This document shows, piece after piece, positions 14,733-20,173 of a stretch of DNA of 20,510 bases (positions are counted from its first letter, which is position 1; each line of letters opens with the position of its first letter). The notes beneath the pieces are model-generated. The model saw nothing but the letters and a program-made list of their open reading frames with translations. It was not told where the DNA came from and ran no database searches. The stretch comes from Phycisphaerales bacterium (lineage in GTDB: Bacteria; Planctomycetota; Phycisphaerae; Phycisphaerales; UBA1924), in assembly GCA_016764015.1 (NCBI GenBank), contig JAESSR010000326.1, forward strand, positions 1 to 20,510, given 5' to 3'. Made by a program: the position numbers and the translations under genes.

Positions 14733-15331
14733 ACATCTCCGCGGACATTCTTTGGATCGTTGGTGGCTGCATCGTCTTTGGAATCATTGGCGGGTATCTC
14801 TCGGTTTTTAAACGCCGAGGGGATCTTGTTGAAGAGGATAAAACAAAGATTCAAGTTGTCGCAGACAGGCTCATTTCGCACCTTGTTCTGTGCCGTATTC
14901 GCAAAGTAGGCTTAGAAGAGAATCAAGAACTTGCTGAGGAAGTGGGGCTTGATTGGTTCAACAAGAACGAATGGCCAAGCGATCCTCAAACAATCCGCCT
15001 CATGGTTCTCGCGAATAGAAAATCGCGTGTTGAAGCCACACTTGTAGAGTTGCGACAAGCTATCGCTCACTATGGTCAGAGCAATCTGTCCAATGAAATA
15101 ATGTCGCCACTATCAAGGTTGATAGAACACGCTCGTCAGTACATCGATGTTGCTGATCGGTGTATTGATAAGGGTGAAATTGATTCCGTATCCTTTAGTA
15201 TTCTTTATTCAGAACAAATGGGAGATGATGAACTCGTGTTGAGTACCCTAAGAGTGGAAATTTCACGAGCTTTTACAACCGCTGGCGTACAAGCGATGAT
15301 GCGGTTTATTGGCGGGAAATCAAAAGAATAG
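14729..15331 (+). CDS. Membrane-anchored protein of unknown function, coupled to acs
   Basis: I do not recognise this 200-residue protein. It begins with a hydrophobic segment (about residues 7-27, ILWIVGGCIVFGIIGGYLSV) followed by FKRR, so it is probably a single N-terminal anchor with a cytoplasmic body. The rest is soluble and mainly helical, with many E, R and L and no visible catalytic motif or cysteine pair. The TTG start overlaps the acs stop as TTGA (14729-14732), and GGAGAG at 14717-14722 is a well-placed ribosome site, so translation is probably coupled to acs. Its base composition is more AT-rich than acs. A link to acetate metabolism rests only on position. Confidence 0.6.
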   Translation: MNISADILWIVGGCIVFGIIGGYLSVFKRRGDLVEEDKTKIQVVADRLISHLVLCRIRKVGLEENQELAEEVGLDWFNKNEWPSDPQTIRLMVLANRKSRVEATLVELRQAIAHYGQSNLSNEIMSPLSRLIEHARQYIDVADRCIDKGEIDSVSFSILYSEQMGDDELVLSTLRVEISRAFTTAGVQAMMRFIGGKSKE

Positions 15332-15454
15332 CAGTGGTTGCTAAATGATTGGACTATTCGCTTGATTGCACTTTGTTCGCAATATTCTTGTTTAGTAGCC
15401 CCAAATAGTATTTTTCTTTTTCGTTTCTCTCTTCGGTACGACCAACCCATCATG

Positions 15455-15485
15455 TATACTGGAAGTCTAAGCCCAGTGTTTGGGC
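15455..15485 (+). promoter_or_regulatory. Candidate promoter and leader hairpin of the PEP-CTERM-like gene
   Basis: TATACT at 15455-15460 is a good -10 box. No convincing -35 box lies 16 to 18 bases upstream (TTCGGT is the best match). Transcription would start near 15467. The leader then opens with a 5-base GC stem, GCCCA-GTGTT-TGGGC (15471-15485), which could stabilise the 5' end of the message. The stretch from 15332 to 15454 holds no gene that I can see. Confidence 0.35.
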
Positions 15486-15515
15486 GCAGTTCAACACACT
15501 ACGCGGAGGGAAGAC

Positions 15516-16289
15516 ATGTCACACACATCAGCACGCCGAGCAATTCTTTGCACCGGAGCAGTTCTTGCATTGGGATCAATCGCCAGCGCGGAAATCATCG
15601 AAGTCGAATCATTCCATCTCGGCGGGTTTTATGCCGTGCCCGATGTTGGGCTGCCTTTGATTCCTGATAACGACATGTCGTTCCAGAACTACTTCATGGG
15701 GCACACAACCGTTGGCGGATTCACAACAACCGAGCGCCGAACATTCTTTGCGTTCGATCTGTCAAGCGTGATCATCCCTGATGGCGAAATGATCGTAAGT
15801 GTGGAGTTTGAACTCGAACTACTCTTTGGCGGCATACTCGCCAACATGAGCGATGGATTCGAGGCTGCGAGTTTTACCTCGACGACCTCGGACTATCTCA
15901 CCTTCGCCGACCCGCTGGGTTCAGGGCTCGGCCCAGATGAAATCTTCGATTCCATGGGCACCGGCGAGTTTTATACTGGAGCCGCGTTCGATGACATGAG
16001 TGAGCCAGGCGAAGTGACGATGGCGATGAGTGCTGCGGCGATCTTCGATATGGAGACCTCCATTGCCACCGGTTCATCATTTATGATCACCGGCAAGATG
16101 GACACCTACGACCCCGATCCAGGCGCACTCTTCGAGTTTATGTTTGGACTCACCGATGTCGTTGTCGGCGGCTCGCCCACCGGATTCGCCGTGCCCAAGC
16201 TCATCATCACGACGGCACCGATCCCGGCGCCAGCAAGTATCGCGGTGTTGGCTGGCGGCTTGCTCATTGGATCACGGCGCAGACGATAA
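15516..16289 (+). CDS. Exported protein with a PEP-CTERM-like sorting tail
   Basis: This is a secreted protein with a signal peptide at residues 1-24 (basic ARR, hydrophobic core, then SIASA and a cut before EII). Its C-terminal sorting tail is APIPAP, then a hydrophobic stretch ASIAVLAGGLLIG, then SRRRR. This is the PEP-CTERM plan with PAP in place of PEP; such tails are processed by exosortase systems. The 210 residues between are rich in acidic and beta-forming residues with no cysteine pairs, and look like an all-beta sandwich. ATG 15516 has an ideal GGAGGG ribosome site at 15505-15510, 5 bases upstream; the open frame from 15480 begins before this site. No exosortase gene is in the window. 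The function of the body is unknown. Confidence 0.8.
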   Translation: MSHTSARRAILCTGAVLALGSIASAEIIEVESFHLGGFYAVPDVGLPLIPDNDMSFQNYFMGHTTVGGFTTTERRTFFAFDLSSVIIPDGEMIVSVEFELELLFGGILANMSDGFEAASFTSTTSDYLTFADPLGSGLGPDEIFDSMGTGEFYTGAAFDDMSEPGEVTMAMSAAAIFDMETSIATGSSFMITGKMDTYDPDPGALFEFMFGLTDVVVGGSPTGFAVPKLIITTAPIPAPASIAVLAGGLLIGSRRRR

Positions 16290-16343
16290 ATCACAATTTG
16301 ATGAGGCATCTCGTACACCCCGAGGGGATCAATCCTCTATTGT

Positions 16344-17432
16344 ATGTGCATGCAGATATTCACAGTTTTGATCTTCATCTTGTGCAGCTCGTTTGCGACG
16401 GCACAACCTCTCGCACAGAATGACATGGAGACTCAACCTGCGGACGAGGGCTTGGTTGATTCCATCACTGAACAAGGTTCATGGTCGATTACCGATCTGC
16501 GCCTGCGTGATCTCACACTCTACTGGGATAACGACGGCACCGTCCCCAACTTCGGCGACGATACCGATCGCTATTACACCAACGGCACCGGGATTGAACT
16601 CTCATTCGATCCAAATCTCTCGGATTCACTCGCCGAGCGATTCGCGCCGAGCAGCGATTGGAAAGACCCACGCTTTGGGTTCGGGCTTGGGATCAAGCAG
16701 TTGGTTTTTACAGGCATCGACATCACCGATCCAACCCCAGCGAGCGACGACCATCCCTATGGCGGATACCTGTACTTCGCGTTTTCGTTCCAACGAGCAG
16801 ACGATCAAAAGCACGATCACTTCGAGCTCGATCTCGGAGTCATCGGCGAACGATCGCAGGCCGAATGGGCCCAGCGGTTTATTCATAAAACATTCCCAGA
16901 TGAAAACGACCCGCAAGGCTGGGAGAATCAACTCGCCAACGAAGTGACAGTCAACTTCACCTTCGAGCGCACCTGGAAATCCCAGCGCGGCGAAATCGCA
17001 GGCTTCGAGTTCGAGATGCTCCCCGCGATCGGGTTTGATCTTGGCAATGTCTACACCCGCGCCCGCGGCAAGATCACTCTACGAGCCGGGAACAATCTGC
17101 CCGATGACTTCGGACCCGCCACCTTGCTCGGGCGCAAAGACCACACCGTGAGCAATGCTGCATGGGGCGAGGGCCAGTTCTCGTTTTATGTCTTTACTTC
17201 AATCGGTGTCGATGCCGTCGCATGGAACATCTTCCTCGACGGCAACACCTTCGCATCAAGCCCATCGGTCGATTCAGAACTATTCGTCGCGCAAGCCATG
17301 TTTGGATTCGTGACGCGCTACAGAGCGTTGTATCTCGGGTGGACACAGACCTTCCAAACCGAAGAGTTTGAGTCCCAACCCGACGAACAATCCTGGGGCT
17401 CACTCACGCTCGGGTGCTCGTTTGATTTTTGA
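16344..17432 (+). CDS. LpxR-like outer-membrane lipid A deacylase (DUF2219)
   Basis: LpxR is a 12-stranded outer-membrane barrel that removes the 3'-acyloxyacyl chain of lipid A. The protein has a signal peptide (1-20, ending FATA). The family motifs follow in order: ND at 63-64, DRYYTNG at 75-81, DHPYGGYLY at 136-144, LGVIGERSQAEWAQRFIHK at 164-182 with His181, and GWENQL at 192-197. The Asn-Asp, Thr79 and His181 match the positions of the known LpxR active site. It ends in SFDF, a terminal Phe typical of barrel insertion. The length of 362 residues is close to the family's. The ATG at 16344 lacks a close ribosome site; ATG 16350 is possible. Whether the substrate is lipid A depends on whether this organism makes it. 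Confidence 0.82.
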   Translation: MCMQIFTVLIFILCSSFATAQPLAQNDMETQPADEGLVDSITEQGSWSITDLRLRDLTLYWDNDGTVPNFGDDTDRYYTNGTGIELSFDPNLSDSLAERFAPSSDWKDPRFGFGLGIKQLVFTGIDITDPTPASDDHPYGGYLYFAFSFQRADDQKHDHFELDLGVIGERSQAEWAQRFIHKTFPDENDPQGWENQLANEVTVNFTFERTWKSQRGEIAGFEFEMLPAIGFDLGNVYTRARGKITLRAGNNLPDDFGPATLLGRKDHTVSNAAWGEGQFSFYVFTSIGVDAVAWNIFLDGNTFASSPSVDSELFVAQAMFGFVTRYRALYLGWTQTFQTEEFESQPDEQSWGSLTLGCSFDF

Positions 17433-17447
17433 GAGAGAGGGTGCTCA

Positions 17448-18482
17448 ATGAACTTGATACAAGCAGGTGCCGTATTGTTGGTCGTATTTGTAGTAGGATG
17501 TGACAGCTCGGTCGCTGGACCCAAATCGAATGTTGGGCAAACTGTAGAACATAGTGATAAGAAGTTTGTTTTCGATCAGCCGGCAGGCTGGTCGGCACTC
17601 CCATCGAGTGTGTTAGACGAGCACACTGTTGATCAGATCGAGCTTCAATCAAAGAACGCTCAATCTTCCATTCTGATCCGTGTTTTGAGTCGAGATGGGA
17701 TTGACCCAAACGAACATGATCTTGCATTGATCCAAGCCATGGGATACACGGTTGTGAAGAAGACGGTTCATGATGATGCGCGTGTCAGTACGCTCTATGG
17801 CTATGGGGAAGAATACGAACTGAAGAAAGATGGAAAACGCTTTCATATGTTCCAGCTTGTAAGGGGCTTCGATGAAGACTACGGAATCCTTATGAGGATT
17901 CTGTCGAATGATCGTTCTGAGAGCGCTGCGAGAGCTGCCGCACAAACGGTGGCGGATTCCTTGGTGATTCAAAGCGTCGATTCAGTTGCAGCCGTGATTG
18001 AGAATCCCAAAGAGGTTGGCCAGGATTGGTTCACACACCAGTCACCCGACAACTGGGTTGAGGAAGTTGAAACGCATAAACAGTACAGTTATGTCGAGCA
18101 GCGTGCCTTCGGCGAATCCTACATCCGTTTCACCATCTACGATCGAACCGGCGGGAATGGCGGTAAGGATGATCCTCAGAAAGAACTTTCAGCAGTTTTA
18201 GAGAATGGAATGCATACAAAATATGACAGCTTCCATACGCCGATGAATAGCTGGCTTGGCTACGATGGAGTGGGGGCCGAGGGGACAATTTGGCAACCAC
18301 TCTGGGGCATGCACGATTTCAAGCTCTTGTTCGTCCCCCTCAAAGACGGCCGAACACTCGGGATCAAAAAATACCAAGCCCAATCCTCCGCTGATCTCAC
18401 CGATCCCGGGTTCGAGCTCATCGAATCCACCTTCAAACTCCTCGTCGAACCCGCATCTGCAGATTCAGCTATTGACCCATAA
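17448..18482 (+). CDS. Lipoprotein with two DcrB/PsbP-like halves
   Basis: I infer a membrane lipoprotein: MNLIQAGAVLLVVFVVGC is a type II signal peptide with the lipobox VVGC and the lipidated Cys at residue 18. The mature part seems to be two similar halves. Each begins with an aromatic strand and a P-x-x-W turn (FVFDQPAGW near 42-50; THQSPDNW near 198-205) and ends with a helix before the segments DSLVIQ and ESTFKLL. This pattern resembles DcrB/PsbP-like domains, which are small alpha/beta folds of unknown role in bacteria. ATG 17448 follows a GAGAGAGGG purine run at 17431-17439. It lies 15 bases after the LpxR-like gene, so the two are probably co-transcribed. The domain assignment is tentative. 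Confidence 0.6.
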   Translation: MNLIQAGAVLLVVFVVGCDSSVAGPKSNVGQTVEHSDKKFVFDQPAGWSALPSSVLDEHTVDQIELQSKNAQSSILIRVLSRDGIDPNEHDLALIQAMGYTVVKKTVHDDARVSTLYGYGEEYELKKDGKRFHMFQLVRGFDEDYGILMRILSNDRSESAARAAAQTVADSLVIQSVDSVAAVIENPKEVGQDWFTHQSPDNWVEEVETHKQYSYVEQRAFGESYIRFTIYDRTGGNGGKDDPQKELSAVLENGMHTKYDSFHTPMNSWLGYDGVGAEGTIWQPLWGMHDFKLLFVPLKDGRTLGIKKYQAQSSADLTDPGFELIESTFKLLVEPASADSAIDP

Positions 18483-18504
18483 GCCGACGCGTCTACCATA
18501 GACC

Positions 18505-19008
18505 ATGACCACACCAACTACACCACTCGTGAGCGTCATTATGGGCTCGAAATCGGACTGGGCCAATGTCATGGAGCACGCAGCCGCGGCTCTTGATGAA
18601 CTGGGGATTCCCTACGAAGCCCATGCCATGTCCGCCCATCGCACGCCAGATTTGGTAGCCGAGCACGCCAAAACAGCCCGTGATCGTGGGATTGAGATCA
18701 TTATTGCGGGTGCCGGGTGCGCTGCCCACCTCGCTGGAGTCGTTGCAGCCCACACGCCGGTGCCTGTAATAGGTGTGCCTGTGAGCAGCCCAGACCTAAA
18801 AGGGCTCGATAGCCTGCTTTCCACAGTCCAAATGCCCGGCGGCATCCCTGTCGCCACAGTCGCCATCGGCAAAGCTGGTGCGAAAAACGCTGGTCTCTTG
18901 GCTGGTGCGATTTTGGCAAATAAATACCCAGAGATCGCAGCCAACTACGACGCATTCCGTGCAGCCCAAACCGCCAAAGGCGAAGCAAACACCGATCCCC
19001 GAGTATGA
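18505..19008 (+). CDS. purE: N5-carboxyaminoimidazole ribonucleotide mutase (PurE class I)
   Basis: PurE converts N5-CAIR to CAIR in purine biosynthesis. The family signatures are present: GSKSDW at 14-19 (phosphate-binding Ser and Asp), SAHRTP at 43-48 with the catalytic His45, [10 protein letters not shown] at 69-78, and [19 protein letters not shown] at 93-111. The length of 167 residues is normal for class I. Two changes lie in the usually strict GAGGAAHLPG loop: the fourth residue is Cys and the Pro is Ala. It lies 22 bases after the lipoprotein gene. No purK follows; instead a pair of hairpin repeats starts 8 bases after the stop. Confidence 0.93.
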   Translation: MTTPTTPLVSVIMGSKSDWANVMEHAAAALDELGIPYEAHAMSAHRTPDLVAEHAKTARDRGIEIIIAGAGCAAHLAGVVAAHTPVPVIGVPVSSPDLKGLDSLLSTVQMPGGIPVATVAIGKAGAKNAGLLAGAILANKYPEIAANYDAFRAAQTAKGEANTDPRV

Positions 19009-19015
19009 ACATCTC

Positions 19016-19060
19016 TCTGGGTGACACGGCTTGACCGTCTTCGGCAAGCCGTGGCTTCAT
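19016..19060 (+). repeat. Hairpin repeat unit 1 (forward), behind purE
   Basis: The forward unit runs from TCTGGGTG to GTGGCTTCAT. Its stem is CACGGCTTG (19025-19033) with CAAGCCGTG (19045-19053), nine perfect pairs around the loop ACCGTCTTCGG. The loop can pair internally (CCG with CGG). It lies 8 bases after the purE stop and could end or protect that transcript. It pairs with unit 2 in inverted orientation. Confidence 0.8.
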
Positions 19061-19275
19061 ATTACACCCAGAGCACGGTTTGTCGCTGCGCGATCAACCC
19101 GTGGCACCCATTCTTTCGCCTCCCCCGGGCCGAGGATTATGCATGAAGTTGTTGATTCCTCACGATTCTTGGCGACAATATCAGCGTAGTCGGGCTCAGC
19201 AGCGAACGCATGCCCCGCGAGCGAGACCAGAGCGAGCGTAGAAACAACGGCTGTACGATCAAGGAGTGTGTCCAT
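19057..19275 (-). CDS. Small exported ORF whose C-terminus is encoded by a repeat unit
   Basis: The 72-residue minus-strand frame begins with a convincing signal peptide: a charged start, then TAVVSTLALVSLAGHAFA with a cut near AFA-AEPD. About 20 non-repeat residues follow (DYADIVAKNREESTTS, CIILGPGEAKE). From WVPR onward the sequence is read through hairpin repeat unit 2 and ends near unit 1. The upstream AGGG is too close to the ATG to be a normal ribosome site. It is probably the 5' end of an exported protein gene cut short by the repeat, or a new short gene. I do not recognise the family. Confidence 0.35.
   Translation of the reverse strand: MDTLLDRTAVVSTLALVSLAGHAFAAEPDYADIVAKNREESTTSCIILGPGEAKEWVPRVDRAATNRALGVI
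19071..19109 (-). repeat. Hairpin repeat unit 2 (reverse)
   Basis: The reverse unit ends in GTGGCACCC. Its stem is CACGGTTTG (19074-19082) with CAACCCGTG (19095-19103), eight pairs and one central mismatch, around a loop unlike that of unit 1 (TCGCTGCGCGAT). It faces unit 1 across about 10 bases, forming an inverted pair. Confidence 0.7.
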
Positions 19276-19315
19276 ACCCTATTGTACCGAAAACAGAGCG
19301 CCAAGTTTCACTACA

Positions 19316-19361
19316 TCTGGGTGCCACTACTCGATGCGAAGCAGCGCAGTAGTGTCTTCAT
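19316..19361 (+). repeat. Hairpin repeat unit 3 (forward, CACTACT subtype)
   Basis: The forward unit runs from TCTGGGTGCC to GTGTCTTCAT. Its outer stem is CACTACT (19325-19331) with AGTAGTG (19348-19354), around CGATGCGAAGCAGCGC. The same unit, with two base changes, occurs in reverse at 20133-20173. Confidence 0.75.
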
Positions 19362-19384
19362 CATCTCCATTCACCCTATGGACG

Positions 19385-19395
19385 CACTACTGCGC
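19385..19395 (-). repeat. Partial hairpin repeat unit 4 (reverse, CACTACT subtype)
   Basis: CACTACTGCGC is the first part of a reverse unit and is the exact complement of GCGCAGTAGTG at 19344-19354. The unit breaks off after 11 bases, where unit 5 begins. It seems that unit 5 replaced or entered the rest of it. Confidence 0.6.
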
Positions 19396-19396
19396 C

Positions 19397-19438
19397 GGGT
19401 GCCACGCCTTGACCGTCTTCGGCAAGGCGTGTCATGAG
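19397..19438 (+). repeat. Hairpin repeat unit 5 (forward)
   Basis: The unit starts GGGTGCCAC. Its stem is CACGCCTTG (19403-19411) with CAAGGCGTG (19423-19431), nine perfect pairs, and its loop ACCGTCTTCGG is identical to that of unit 1. The stem differs from unit 1 at one position, with the matching change in the other arm. Confidence 0.8.
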
Positions 19439-19451
19439 GGGGGCGAGGATT

Positions 19452-19496
19452 TGAAGCCACTGCTTGCCGAAGACGGTCAAGCAGTGGCACCCAGAT
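19452..19496 (-). repeat. Hairpin repeat unit 6 (reverse)
   Basis: The stem is GCCACTGCTTG (19456-19466) with CAAGCAGTGGC (19478-19488), eleven perfect pairs. The loop CCGAAGACGGT is the exact complement of the unit 1 and unit 5 loop. The unit ends GGCACCCAGAT and touches the stop codon of the pseudopilin-like gene at 19496. Confidence 0.8.
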
Positions 19497-20008
19497 CACG
19501 GCGAATCGTTCTGTGCCCCAAGTTGATCGACAAGCATCCGCTCGAAGGTTTCATGATCGATCATCTCGACATGCGAATCAACAAAACCCACGAGCACGCC
19601 ATCATCGAAATGCTTCGGGTCCTCATAGATCAGAATCTGAGTGGAGTCGAATGAAAACGGGCCGGGCACGAAGATATACGACACGCCATCACCGTCTTCC
19701 GCAGGTGAAACAAGAAACTCTGGTTCAATCATTCCCAATTCCACCAAAACCACAGCCCATTCATCTTGCAATGGAAACATATCATTGTTCTTCCCGGCAT
19801 AGAGAATCAATCCTTGAGCCAAACTCCGAACCTGTGTGGTGGATCTGTGATGGGGTTCTTGATTGCGGCGGCAAAGGCGGCAATCAGAACTCGTCGGAAT
19901 CAATACGCCAATACCCAGAATCAGAACCACAGCAATCGCCGACCACGCATAGAAAGGTCGAACAAATGATTTCCCCGTCGCCGTATTGTCTGTTTGCTCA
20001 TGCTGCAT
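19496..20008 (-). CDS. Pseudopilin-like membrane protein with an ADGHVE-type ending
   Basis: This 170-residue minus-strand protein has an N-terminal membrane segment at about 22-38 (AIAVVLILGIGVLI) and a stretch CRRNQ...QVRSLAQGLILYAGKNNDMFP. That stretch has the plan of planctomycete pseudopilin-like proteins (cysteine-flanked helix, then LxxYAxxNN). The C-terminal half has SPAEDGDGVSYIFVPG, then IYEDPKHFDDGVLVGFVDSHVEMIDH, corresponding to the ADGHVE-type ending of that group. It lacks a clear prepilin peptidase motif (G before a hydrophobic run and E5), so it may not be processed. ATG 20008 has a GAGGGG ribosome site at 20018-20023. A close paralog lies upstream, beyond a repeat pair. The precise function is unknown. 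Confidence 0.65.
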   Translation of the reverse strand: MQHEQTDNTATGKSFVRPFYAWSAIAVVLILGIGVLIPTSSDCRLCRRNQEPHHRSTTQVRSLAQGLILYAGKNNDMFPLQDEWAVVLVELGMIEPEFLVSPAEDGDGVSYIFVPGPFSFDSTQILIYEDPKHFDDGVLVGFVDSHVEMIDHETFERMLVDQLGAQNDSP

Positions 20009-20072
20009 CGCTTATATCCCCTCACCACATACGCCCTGCACACCCCACCGGTTCCATCACCCCTCGTCAAGC

Positions 20073-20115
20073 CGGGTGCCACTACTCGCCGTCTTCGGCG
20101 CAGTAGTGTCTTCAT
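20073..20115 (+). repeat. Hairpin repeat unit 7 (forward, chimeric)
   Basis: The unit has the CACTACT (20080-20086) and AGTAGTG (20102-20108) arms of unit 3, but its centre contains CCGTCTTCGG, the loop of units 1 and 5, which forms an inner GCCG-TCTT-CGGC stem. It ends GTGTCTTCAT as unit 3 does. It lies upstream of the pseudopilin-like gene. Confidence 0.75.
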
Positions 20116-20132
20116 TGATAGAATGACATACA

Positions 20133-20173
20133 GCACTACTGCGCTGCTACGCACCGAGTAGTGGCACCCAGAT
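20133..20173 (-). repeat. Hairpin repeat unit 8 (reverse, CACTACT subtype)
   Basis: CACTACT (20134-20140) pairs with AGTAGTG (20157-20163), and the unit ends GGCACCCAGAT. Its complement matches unit 3 except for two bases in the centre. It faces unit 7 across about 17 bases and touches the stop codon of the second pseudopilin-like gene at 20173. Confidence 0.75.

Noticed and set aside
19016..19060. Classic intrinsic terminator for purE
   Set aside because: The stem is strong and well placed but no T run follows. It belongs to the dispersed repeat family, so I list it as a repeat that may also affect transcript ends.
19513..20106. Long plus-strand ORF across the pseudopilin-like gene
   Set aside because: It is rich in H, R, S and P with no domain, and is the antisense of a minus-strand gene supported by a ribosome site and a close paralog.
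19016..20173. CRISPR array
   Set aside because: The repeats are hairpins in both orientations with unequal spacing and coding sequence between them. There are no uniform spacers and no cas genes.
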